A DNA stretch of 64,000 bases, taken from NCBI RefSeq assembly GCF_900207585.1, contig NZ_OAOP01000001.1, positions 496,001-560,000 on the forward strand. The letters are read 5' to 3'. Shown here piece after piece: positions 48,476-56,639 of this stretch. Both the position numbers and the translations under genes were made by a program. The notes under the pieces were generated by a model. That model ran no database searches. It saw nothing but the letters and a program-made list of their open reading frames with translations, and was not told the DNA's origin. Origin of the DNA: Bacillus oleivorans (lineage in GTDB: Bacteria > Bacillota > Bacilli > Bacillales > JC228). The stretch's first letter is position 1. The number at the start of each line of letters is the position of its first letter.

Positions 48476-49681
48476 ATGATGGAGAAACTGTTGACTAAGT
48501 TAGATGAAGTGTACGATGAGATTGTTCAGATTCGGCGTTATCTACATCAATATCCAGAGCTTTCTTTTCAAGAAACCAAAACAGCAAATTATATTGCTGT
48601 TTATCATGAAAAGCTGGGGCATGAGGTTCGGACGGGTGTAGGCGGTAATGGAGTTGTAGCATATTTAAAAGGGGACAAGCCTGGTCCGACCGTAGCGCTT
48701 CGTGCTGATTTTGATGCTCTTCCGATTCAAGAGCAGACGGATGTTCCATTTAAGTCAGTAAATGATGGGGTCATGCATGCATGCGGTCACGATGGCCATA
48801 CGGCTTCACTGCTCGGCTTAGCTAAAGTTTTAAATAGTATGAAGTCTGAGATCGAAGGGACAGTTGTTTTTATTCATCAGCATGCGGAAGAACTGCCGCC
48901 TGGGGGTGCCATTTCCATGATTGAGGATGGCTGTTTGGAAGGTGTGGATGTGATTTTTGGCACCCATTTGCAGGCCCAGCAGCCATTAGGTGAAATTGGC
49001 TACCGTGTTGGACCATTACAAGCAGCCCCAGACCGTTTTGATATTGTGATTCAAGGCAAAGGCGGGCATGGTGCTGCCCCGCATGAGACAAAGGATAGTA
49101 TCGTGATTGGCGGGCAGTTAATCGGAAACCTGCAGCAAATTGTCAGCCGGAGAGTGGATCCGCTTGAATCTGCCGTTGTTTCTGTTTGTAACTTTGAAGC
49201 TAAGAATCCTTATAACGTTATTGCGGATACGGCAAAACTTACGGGAACGGTTCGGACTTTTAAGGAAGAGATTCGTCATTTTATAGAAAAAGAGATTGAG
49301 AGAGTTGTCAAAGGTACATGTCTCGTTTCGGACGCGAACTATGAATATACGTATACGCGCGGGTATCCTACAACGGTAAATCATAAAGAGGAGACGGAAT
49401 TCGTTGCGGAACTGGCAAAGTCAGTGCCAGGTGTTGAGTCGGTAAGAGAAACCGAACCGATTATGGGCGGGGAAGACTTTTCTTATTATTTACAAAAAGT
49501 GAAGGGGACGTTTTTCTTTACAGGAGCAAGAAATCCTGAGTGGGAGACAGCTTACCCGCATCACCATCCGAAATTTGATCTCGATGAAAGGGCGCTCCTA
49601 ATTGCTGCTAAAGTTTTGGGCGCAGCCACTTTGCAGTACATGAGAAATGGAGTGAAGGCGGAAGTGTCAGCTGAAGCATAA
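48476..49681 (+). CDS. M20 family amidohydrolase 1
   Basis: 401 residues, di-metal peptidase/amidohydrolase. Motifs: RADFDALPIQE, HACGHDGHTASLLG (metal His/Asp), HQHAEELPPGG (catalytic Glu) and IMGGEDFSYYLQ, with a dimerisation domain between (about 180-290). It is of the aminoacylase/hippurate-hydrolase (AmaA, HipO) type, cleaving N-acyl amino acids. ATG follows AGGAGG at seven bases. It starts a cluster with four such hydrolases and two sets of membrane proteins. Confidence 0.93.
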   Translation: MMEKLLTKLDEVYDEIVQIRRYLHQYPELSFQETKTANYIAVYHEKLGHEVRTGVGGNGVVAYLKGDKPGPTVALRADFDALPIQEQTDVPFKSVNDGVMHACGHDGHTASLLGLAKVLNSMKSEIEGTVVFIHQHAEELPPGGAISMIEDGCLEGVDVIFGTHLQAQQPLGEIGYRVGPLQAAPDRFDIVIQGKGGHGAAPHETKDSIVIGGQLIGNLQQIVSRRVDPLESAVVSVCNFEAKNPYNVIADTAKLTGTVRTFKEEIRHFIEKEIERVVKGTCLVSDANYEYTYTRGYPTTVNHKEETEFVAELAKSVPGVESVRETEPIMGGEDFSYYLQKVKGTFFFTGARNPEWETAYPHHHPKFDLDERALLIAAKVLGAATLQYMRNGVKAEVSAEA

Positions 49682-49720
49682 GGGAATACGAAAAAAGAGA
49701 TTGGAGAGGAGCTGACAAAT

Positions 49721-50542
49721 ATGACAGCACAAGTACAGAGTTTATGGAAAGACTGGCGAGTTCATGCCTTAGTATTAGGGATTGTGTTAGTGACCGAAAC
49801 CATCGGAATTCACCAAATTCCACTGGGGCCAGGTGTGATTTTATTATTGCCGATGCTTTACGCCGTCATTATAGGAGTGGGGTTATACTTTACACCGCTT
49901 GTCAAAGAAAAGCAGGCTAAAAATGCGGAATCCCTTGTGTTTTTATCAGTTACGCTGTTAGTTGCAAAGTTTGGTGTGCAGGCTGGACCTGCCCTGCCGC
50001 AGCTAATTGAAGCCGGGCCTGCTTTATTGCTTCAGGAAATTGGAAACCTTGGCACGATTTTTTTAGCCCTCCCAATAGCGGTTTTACTCGGAATTAAAAG
50101 AGAAAGTATTGGTATGACTCATTCGATTGGGCGCGAACCGAATGTCGCCTTAATTACGGATAAATATGGTTTTTCTTCGCCGGAAGGCCGCGGAGTCATG
50201 GCCATTTATATTTTTGGTACAGTTTTTGGAGCCATTTTTATGGGATTGGTGTCAGGATTTTTAGCCACTGTAACCCCGATTCATCCATTGTCCTTTGCGA
50301 TGGCAACAGGAATTGGAAGCGGAAGTATGGCAGCCGCTGCATTAGGACCACTTGTTGCAGCCTATCCGGATATGGAAGCGAATTTAATTGCTTTTTCGGG
50401 GGCTAGTAACTTAGCGACATCAGTAACGGGATTATATGTAAGTATATTTGTGGCCTTGCCATTAACGGAAAAGCTTTACGAATTAATGACGAGAAGGAAG
50501 AATAAAAAAGCAGAGCCAGGTGCCAGTGTGGGGGTGAAGTAG
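49721..50542 (+). CDS. DUF3100 family membrane protein
   Basis: 273 residues with about seven hydrophobic segments. SIGREPNVALITDKYGFSSPEGRGVMAIYIFGTVFG and ATGIGSGSMAAAALGPLVAAYP are characteristic of DUF3100. Function is undescribed. It lies between M20 hydrolases and is directly joined to the next small membrane protein gene (TAG then ATG, no gap), so the two probably form one transporter that imports substrates or exports products of the hydrolases. Confidence 0.82.
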   Translation: MTAQVQSLWKDWRVHALVLGIVLVTETIGIHQIPLGPGVILLLPMLYAVIIGVGLYFTPLVKEKQAKNAESLVFLSVTLLVAKFGVQAGPALPQLIEAGPALLLQEIGNLGTIFLALPIAVLLGIKRESIGMTHSIGREPNVALITDKYGFSSPEGRGVMAIYIFGTVFGAIFMGLVSGFLATVTPIHPLSFAMATGIGSGSMAAAALGPLVAAYPDMEANLIAFSGASNLATSVTGLYVSIFVALPLTEKLYELMTRRKNKKAEPGASVGVK

Positions 50543-50995
50543 ATGTTAAAGAGCATTCAAGAATGGGTGATGGTGTTAGTCATTATTGGAGCAGTAGTGC
50601 TTATTGGGAACTGGATTGGCTATAATGTAGTTCCATTACAAGCGCTCCCGGGAATGGCCGTCTTAGCTCTTATATGTTTAGTTGGTTTAATCATTCATAA
50701 GTTACTTCCATTAAACATCCCAAGTGTAGCCTACATTGGACTTCTCGGGTTTATCTTGACAATACCAGGTATGCCAGGTCAGGAAAAAATTGTAGAATGG
50801 ACAGCCCATGTTAACCTTCTTGCTATTGCAACACCCATTTTAGCTTACGCCGGTATTGCCATTGGCCGCTCCTGGTCTGACTTCTCGAAACTCGGCTGGA
50901 AAACCATCATTGTCGGTATGTGCGTCCTGCTTGGCACATTTCTCGGTTCCGCCATCATTGCAGAGGTCGTGTTAAGGATGCAGGGAATTATTTAA
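50543..50995 (+). CDS. Small membrane protein, partner of the DUF3100 protein
   Basis: 150 residues, four to five hydrophobic segments, no recognised catalytic motif. It ends with GWKTIIVGMCVLLGTFLGSAIIAEVVLRM. Its start codon abuts the stop of the DUF3100 gene, which predicts tight coupling and a shared complex. A terminator follows 23 bases after the stop. Confidence 0.8.
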   Translation: MLKSIQEWVMVLVIIGAVVLIGNWIGYNVVPLQALPGMAVLALICLVGLIIHKLLPLNIPSVAYIGLLGFILTIPGMPGQEKIVEWTAHVNLLAIATPILAYAGIAIGRSWSDFSKLGWKTIIVGMCVLLGTFLGSAIIAEVVLRMQGII

Positions 50996-51018
50996 AATTC
51001 AGGTAAAAGCTGATTAAT

Positions 51019-51058
51019 AACACTCTGTCACTACAATGTTAGTGGCGGGGTGTTTTTT
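51019..51058 (+). terminator. Terminator after the DUF3100 pair
   Basis: A 14-bp stem with four G-U pairs (AACACTCTGTCACT/AGTGGCGGGGTGTT) followed by T7. Confidence 0.88.
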
Positions 51059-51076
51059 TAGTTTAGCAAATTTCAA

Positions 51077-51103
51077 CAGGTGCCTGTCATACCCCGAAAT
51101 TTC
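51077..51103. repeat. Second repeat family, CAGGTGCCTGTCA copy
   Basis: CAGGTGCCTGTCA followed by TACCCCGAAATTTC. Two related copies lie at 56443 and 56484 before the AbgT gene. The rest of the gap to 51277 is AT-rich and probably holds a promoter. Confidence 0.55.
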
Positions 51104-51277
51104 TTGTTTTACAGGGATGTTTGACAAATTGGAAAAAACAGTCTATGTCGAAATTTCCGAAAATTGTAGAAAATGTGTCGAAGTTTCTGATATACTATCG
51201 AATAACGGAAGTTATAAGGAATATTTCCTTAATTGTTCGTCTTTTTATATTTACATAAAAAAGGAAGGGTGAGGTAG

Positions 51278-52498
51278 ATGCCAAGTACTATTAAGGAGAC
51301 TATCCAAGAGATTCTGGAGGATATCGTCGCCTTCCGCAGAGAGTTACACGAATATCCCGAGTTGAGCGGGGAAGAATATGAGACTTCAAAAAGAATCCAG
51401 CGAAAGTTAGATCAATATCACATTCCTTATGAAACAGGATTTGCTGGGACGGGTGTATTAGGAATTATTAAAGGCGGGAAGCCCGGAGGTACGGTTGCAC
51501 TGAGAGCAGATATTGACGCACTTCCGATTATGGAGAAGACCAATTTGGAATTTACCTCTAAGCATTCAGGTAAAATGCATGCATGCGGTCATGATGTGCA
51601 CACAGCTATGCTGCTAGGGGCAGGAGCTGTCCTTAATCATAGAAAAGAAGATCTAGAGGGTACGATTTTGCTAGTATTTCAGCCTGCTGAGGAAAATGCA
51701 CCAACAGGCGGTGCCAAACAAATGATGGAAGATGGAGTTTTTCATAAATATAAACCTGACGCAATTCTGGCACAGCATGTTTGGCCGGATCTTCCAGTCG
51801 GACAGTTTGGAGTAATGCCTGGTCCCATGATGGGAAATTCAGATCGATTTAAAATTGTCGTCAAAGGTGCGAGCGGACACGCCAGTATGCCTCATCAAAC
51901 GGTAGACGCGGTAGTAGTTGCGAATCAAGTCATTTCAGCCTTACAGACGATTGTCAGCCGAAACGTAGATCCAATGGATTCTGCTGTCCTTACAATTGGA
52001 AGAATCGAGGGAGGTTATCGATACAATGTGGTGGCTGATGAAGTGACTCTTGAAGGAACGGTTAGAACCTTTCGAGATGACACTAAAGAGATAGTAAAAG
52101 AAAGGCTGCACACGATTGTAAAAGGTGTAGTCGATGGCATGGGTGCTGACGCAGAAATTCAGTATTATAACGGTTACCCGGCTACAGTTAACACACCCGA
52201 GTGGGCGGATCTGGTCAAAGCGACAGCCCAGCGATTGTATGGCGAGTCTTCCGTTCCTCATTTACGTCCGTCAATGGGAGGCGAGGACTTTGCCCGGTTT
52301 TTACAAAAATACCCCGGCGCTTATTACTGGCTTGGAACCTCAATCGGGGAGGGACAAAAACCCTTGCATGACCCGTATTTTATCGTAAACGAAGATGCGA
52401 TTCCGCTTGGGATTGAATTGATGGCACAGACAGCCACTGAGGGATTGAAGCAGATTCAAAAAAGAGCAGAGGTGAGTGAAGCATGGTTGAACGTCTAG
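51278..52498 (+). CDS. M20 family amidohydrolase 2
   Basis: 406 residues, about as long as the first one and with the same motif set: RADIDALPIME, HACGHDVHTAMLLG, QPAEENAPTGGAKQM and SMGGEDFARFLQ. It is typical of N-acyl-amino-acid amidohydrolases and IAA-amino-acid hydrolase relatives. ATG follows AGGAAGGGTGAGG. Its 3' end overlaps the next gene by 16 bases, so the two are coupled. Confidence 0.93.
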   Translation: MPSTIKETIQEILEDIVAFRRELHEYPELSGEEYETSKRIQRKLDQYHIPYETGFAGTGVLGIIKGGKPGGTVALRADIDALPIMEKTNLEFTSKHSGKMHACGHDVHTAMLLGAGAVLNHRKEDLEGTILLVFQPAEENAPTGGAKQMMEDGVFHKYKPDAILAQHVWPDLPVGQFGVMPGPMMGNSDRFKIVVKGASGHASMPHQTVDAVVVANQVISALQTIVSRNVDPMDSAVLTIGRIEGGYRYNVVADEVTLEGTVRTFRDDTKEIVKERLHTIVKGVVDGMGADAEIQYYNGYPATVNTPEWADLVKATAQRLYGESSVPHLRPSMGGEDFARFLQKYPGAYYWLGTSIGEGQKPLHDPYFIVNEDAIPLGIELMAQTATEGLKQIQKRAEVSEAWLNV

Positions 52499-53781
52499 AA
52501 CATTTTATTCAGACAGTTAGTCCACATCTCTTAGAAAGACGGAGAGAGTTTCATCAATGGCCTGAGGTCGGCTGGACCGAATATGTGTCGACTTATAAAA
52601 TTGGAACGATTTTAGAAAAACTAGGCTTCAAGCTAACGGTTGGAAAAGAGGCAATCACCTCTAAAGAGCGTTTAGGCGTTCCAGCAGAGTCAGAGATTGA
52701 GAAAAATGAACAGCAGGCTCGGCAAATGGGAGTTCCTGACGAGTGGATGGAGAAAATGGAGGGCGGCAACACGGGGTTAGTCGCCCAATTTGATACTGGA
52801 AAACCGGGCAAGCATGTTGCAATGCGATTTGATATTGATGCTCTTCCAATCAAAGAAGCAAAAGAAGCGGGTCATGCACCTTTTGCAATAGGATTTGTTT
52901 CAAAGCATGAAGGTTCAATGCATGCTTGTGGCCACGACGGCCATACGGTGATTGGACTTGGAGTAGCAGAATTTATTGTTACATTTCAGGAGGAGTTGTC
53001 AGGACGGTTTACCTTGTTATTTCAGCCTGCTGAAGAAGGCGGCCGCGGAGCCATTACGATGGTGGAACGGGGCTGGCTTAATGATGTGGACTTGTTTTTA
53101 AGCGGACATATTGGGATTCATTCTATACCAGTAGGTGAAATCGCAGCTACTTCAACGAATTTTTTAGCAACGACCAAACTGAATGTCATCTACCGGGGAA
53201 AGTCTGCTCATGCTGGTCTTGAACCAAACTGCGGAAGGAATGCGCTTTTGGCAGCTGCGGCTGCAAGCCTACATTTAAATGGAATAACCCGTCATGCTGA
53301 GGGTGCTACTAGAATTAATATTGGAAGATTAGAAGCAGGAAGTGGCCGCAATATTATCGCGGATTACGCGAGAATGGAAATTGAAACACGGGGACAGACA
53401 ACAGCGCTTAATGAATACATGGTAGAGGAAGCGGTCCGAATCATTAAGGCTTCCGCAGATCTATATGGGGTCCAGGTTGAATCGGAAGTAGCGGGAACAG
53501 CAATTTCAGCTGATTGCAGCCAAGTGCTGATTCCAGTCATTGAAAAGGCCTGTGAATCTAGTAAATCGATTACCAAAGTGCACCAGTCCTTACCTTTAGG
53601 GGCTTCAGAAGATGTCTCATTCATGATCGATCGTGTCCAAAAAAATGGAGGACAAGCTACCTTTCTGCTATTTGGTTCACCTCTACCAGCTGGACACCAT
53701 CACCCGCGTTTCGACTTCGATGAAAATGTTATCCCAGTCGCAGTCGAAACATTTTCCAGAATCCTGCTAGAAACAAAGTGA
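52483..53781 (+). CDS. M20 family amidohydrolase 3 (AbgA-like layout)
   Basis: 432 residues. It differs from its neighbours by an insert of about 50 residues after the first beta strands (EAITSKERLGVPAESEIEKNEQQARQMGVPDEWMEKMEGG), as in AbgA-type p-aminobenzoyl-glutamate hydrolase subunits. Metal motifs: MRFDIDALPIKE, HACGHDGHTVIGLG, QPAEEGGRGA and GASEDVSFM. The usual GGED is GASED, also seen in AbgA. Together with the AbgT transporter downstream this supports uptake and cleavage of p-aminobenzoyl-glutamate or a similar amide. TGA lies in a repeat unit. Confidence 0.88.
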   Translation: MVERLEHFIQTVSPHLLERRREFHQWPEVGWTEYVSTYKIGTILEKLGFKLTVGKEAITSKERLGVPAESEIEKNEQQARQMGVPDEWMEKMEGGNTGLVAQFDTGKPGKHVAMRFDIDALPIKEAKEAGHAPFAIGFVSKHEGSMHACGHDGHTVIGLGVAEFIVTFQEELSGRFTLLFQPAEEGGRGAITMVERGWLNDVDLFLSGHIGIHSIPVGEIAATSTNFLATTKLNVIYRGKSAHAGLEPNCGRNALLAAAAASLHLNGITRHAEGATRINIGRLEAGSGRNIIADYARMEIETRGQTTALNEYMVEEAVRIIKASADLYGVQVESEVAGTAISADCSQVLIPVIEKACESSKSITKVHQSLPLGASEDVSFMIDRVQKNGGQATFLLFGSPLPAGHHHPRFDFDENVIPVAVETFSRILLETK

Positions 53782-53852
53782 AACGGAGGGACGGTTCTTC
53801 TGTTTCAGTTTTACTGCTGAACCTGAAACGCAAGAACCGTCCCCTTGTTTCA
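53779..53852. repeat. REP-like pair sharing the M20 stop codon
   Basis: A forward unit (53779-53806) that begins with the stop codon, and a reverse unit (53824-53852), form a hairpin. This is the last copy of the family in the window. Confidence 0.92.
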
Positions 53853-53885
53853 CCCCATTGAATACCGTTTGGGAGAGTGAATGGA

Positions 53886-55130
53886 ATGAAGGATTGGCTT
53901 GAAGAGAATTTAAAGAGGTTGAATCTTGTTGAATCTATGGAGCAGCCGGGTGGTTTTACTAGATTGGGTTATACGAAGTCTGAGACGGAAGCGATTCGGG
54001 TGTTTGAGAAGGTCGCAACTGAATTAGGATTAACACTCCAATATGATACAGCGGGGAATGCGATTGCCAGATGGGGTGGCAGTATTCCTGATCTCCCAGC
54101 TGTTGCCGTCGGATCTCACCTAGATACGGTTGCATCTGGAGGAGGTTATGACGGAGTAGCAGGCGTTCTTTGCGGGCTGGGTGCAGTGAAATTTTTGCAG
54201 GACGCAGGATTTAAACCCACCTGTCCGATTGAGGTTATTTGCTTCCGGTCTGAGGAATCCTCCCGTTTCGGAATTTCCACGATAGGAAGTAAAGCAATGG
54301 CCGGGCTCTTAGATTTAGAGATTGGTAGTATCAAAGATTCTGAAGGAACAACCATTCAAGAGGCTGTTGAAAATATAGGGTTAGACTGGAGCCAGTTTCC
54401 CAAGGCGGAAAGGTCACGTCAGGAAATCAAGTCATTTGTTGAACTGCATATTGAACAAGGGACGATTCTTGAGGAAAGCGGGAAGGACTTTGGCGTAGTT
54501 CAAGGCATTGCTTGTCCAATTCGGTTAAAGGTTCAGACAGTAGGACAAGCGGGACATACCGGTACAACCCCTATGAATAGACGCAAAGACGCTTTAGTGG
54601 CTGTAGCTCCACTGATTTCATTTGTTTCGGAGACTGCCAGAGAATTGAGTGAAGCTGGTGAAGTTCCGGTTGTTGCAACCGTTGGTACGATTGAAGCAAA
54701 GCCGAACGTGATGACGGTAATTCCTGGTGTCGTGGAAGTAGGGATTGATATTCGAAGTGTGTCTGACTCCTTAAAAAATCAGGTAGCTGAAAGAATTCGC
54801 CATAAGTGTGAAGAGCTAGAAAAGCTGTTTCAGGTAAAATTTTCAGTCTCAACGCTTGTCCATAATCCTTCCGTTTTATTGGATCCAGGGGTGCAGAAAA
54901 AGTTAGCCAAAGCTTGCGAAGATGCTGGTTTTACTGGTATGAGGATGAATAGCGGAGCTGGCCATGATGTTATGAACATGGCAGCCAAATGGCCATCTGG
55001 ACTTATTTTTATACCTTGTAAAGCTGGACTTAGCCACCACCCAGATGAATATGCCACTGTTGATGACTTAAAAATGGGAATGGAAATATTAGCAAGCTAT
55101 TTACGGCAAGAGAGCGGGTGTAACGAGTGA
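53886..55130 (+). CDS. M20 family N-carbamoylase/allantoate amidohydrolase-like protein
   Basis: 414 residues of the AmaB/AllC/HyuC branch: RLGYTKSETEAI, VAVGSHLDTVASGGGYDGVAGVLCGLGA (metal His/Asp), EVICFRSEESSRFG, ELHIEQGTILEE, GQAGHTGTTPM and GAGHDVMNMA. Such enzymes hydrolyse N-carbamoyl amino acids or ureidoglycolate-type substrates. ATG 53886 is used because the GTG at 53877 lies one base from GGGAG. The 3' end overlaps the regulator gene by four bases (GTGA). Confidence 0.9.
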   Translation: MKDWLEENLKRLNLVESMEQPGGFTRLGYTKSETEAIRVFEKVATELGLTLQYDTAGNAIARWGGSIPDLPAVAVGSHLDTVASGGGYDGVAGVLCGLGAVKFLQDAGFKPTCPIEVICFRSEESSRFGISTIGSKAMAGLLDLEIGSIKDSEGTTIQEAVENIGLDWSQFPKAERSRQEIKSFVELHIEQGTILEESGKDFGVVQGIACPIRLKVQTVGQAGHTGTTPMNRRKDALVAVAPLISFVSETARELSEAGEVPVVATVGTIEAKPNVMTVIPGVVEVGIDIRSVSDSLKNQVAERIRHKCEELEKLFQVKFSVSTLVHNPSVLLDPGVQKKLAKACEDAGFTGMRMNSGAGHDVMNMAAKWPSGLIFIPCKAGLSHHPDEYATVDDLKMGMEILASYLRQESGCNE

Positions 55131-56431
55131 AGATTCGAGTCGGAGTCGTAGGGCCTAAAGATTCTGTACAAAAGATGATAGAGGCCGGCAAGGATTTTCA
55201 AGAAATCGACCTGATTCCATTTACTTATGAAAAAACAGAAGAAACGGAAGCGATTATTAACAAAAATCGCGATCTGATACACCACTGGTTTTTTTCGGGA
55301 CAGGCACCCTATTATTATGCTCTATCAAAAGAAATTATTTCGGAAGAGGAAGGGAGCTTTACACCCTTAAATGGATCTAGTCTGCTCGGAACGCTGCTGA
55401 AGGCGTTTATGAAGGAGGGTAAAATTTTAAACCGTCTTAGCCTTGATACGATTCAAGTTGAAGAAATTGAGAAGGTGAAGGAATCTTTCTCCCTCCATAA
55501 TTTAACCATCTATACCAATCCGTACTATGGGTATATTCCTGCTTTAAAACTTATTGAGTTCCATAAAAACCTGTATGAAGCAGGACAGGTCGATGCGGCT
55601 ATTACCTGTTTGAATTCTGTTTATACAGCTTTAACTGAAATGGGTATTCCAGCCTTTCGTGTCGTCCCATCTGAATTGGCAGTTCATCGGGCGTATAGCT
55701 TTATTAAAGAACGTGCCCAGACCAATCTGTTTCGGAAAGCGCAGCTAGTCATGCTTGGAGTCGAAGTTATTTTTCCTAGCCCATCTGCAGCGGATTATCC
55801 AATCTCTTTTAAACGAAAGCATCAGGTGCTTGAATTAAGGCGGGTCTTGCTTGATTTTGTTGAAGAAATTAATGGCTCAATTGTAGAAATAGGGGATGGT
55901 CTATTTTACATCTACTCGACTCGCGGAGAATTGGAGCTCTTAACGAAAAGCAAGTCCATCTTCTCTATTATTGAGGAGTGTAAGATCAATAGCCAGCTTT
56001 CGGTTCGAATAGGCATCGGTTATGGGTTGACTGTGCTAGAAGCAGAGGAACACGTCCGCATTTCCTTTGAACATGCCAGAGCAGAAAAATTACCGGTGGT
56101 GGTGATTACAAATGAAGATAAGGAGGTGAGGAAGCTACTAGATTTGGAGGAGCAGGTTATGTTCCAGATGAGAAGCAAGGGAGCCGAATGGGAACAACAT
56201 TTCAAGGATGCCGAAATTAGTTCATCTCTTGCCGCTAAAATTCAATCTCTTTCGCACCATTATGAACAAACCGAACTGACCTCTCACGAATTGGCCCGAT
56301 GGCTTAAAAGCACAGAGCGCAACGCCCGCAGAATTCTATGTGAACTGGAACGGATTGGCCTTGCCCAAGTCACAGGGGAAGAATCTTTCGGCCGCGGAAG
56401 ACCGCGAAAAATCTACGAACTAAGGTTTTAG
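55127..56431 (+). CDS. Putative transcriptional regulator: sensor, cyclase-like and winged-helix domains
   Basis: 434 residues, GTG start overlapping the previous stop. Residues 1-about 225 form an uncharacterised alpha/beta domain (VGVVGPKDSVQKMIEAGKDF...), somewhat like PrpR-type sensor domains. Residues about 235-345 look like a degenerate GGDEF/class III cyclase-like palm (EIGDGLFYIYSTRGELELL, SVRIGIGYGLTVLEAEEHVRISFEHAR) without a GGDEF site. The C-terminus (about 370-434) is a winged helix (LTSHELARWLKSTERNARRILCELERIGLAQV, then GRGRPRKIYEL). It is likely the regulator of the M20/AbgT cluster. I know no named family for the whole. Confidence 0.7.
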   Translation: MKIRVGVVGPKDSVQKMIEAGKDFQEIDLIPFTYEKTEETEAIINKNRDLIHHWFFSGQAPYYYALSKEIISEEEGSFTPLNGSSLLGTLLKAFMKEGKILNRLSLDTIQVEEIEKVKESFSLHNLTIYTNPYYGYIPALKLIEFHKNLYEAGQVDAAITCLNSVYTALTEMGIPAFRVVPSELAVHRAYSFIKERAQTNLFRKAQLVMLGVEVIFPSPSAADYPISFKRKHQVLELRRVLLDFVEEINGSIVEIGDGLFYIYSTRGELELLTKSKSIFSIIEECKINSQLSVRIGIGYGLTVLEAEEHVRISFEHARAEKLPVVVITNEDKEVRKLLDLEEQVMFQMRSKGAEWEQHFKDAEISSSLAAKIQSLSHHYEQTELTSHELARWLKSTERNARRILCELERIGLAQVTGEESFGRGRPRKIYELRF

Positions 56432-56510
56432 GCACCTTTTAGCAGGTGCCTGTCAATACCCGGATTTGGTTGAAAGCAACCCGACAGGTACCTGTCACCA
56501 CCCGAAATTT
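56431..56510. repeat. Hairpin and two CAGGTGCCTGTCA-family copies
   Basis: GGCACCT/AGGTGCC form a 7-bp hairpin at the regulator stop. Copies CAGGTGCCTGTCAATACCC (56443) and CAGGTACCTGTCACCACCC (56484, followed by GAAATTT) belong to the family seen at 51077. The hairpin may act as a weak terminator. Confidence 0.55.
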
Positions 56511-56639
56511 ATAGAAAACAAATCGCCAGTGAATCTGTCAAAAACCACTCGAATTTTCTTGTTTCATAAAAAATGTGTTCCTTGGATTGTACCTCGTACA
56601 GAGAGATTTATTTACTAATTGCAAAGGAGAGTGAAACGC

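Noticed and set aside
51036-51272. 78-codon open frame after the DUF3100 pair
   Set aside because: It begins inside the terminator and covers a repeat copy; no coding features.
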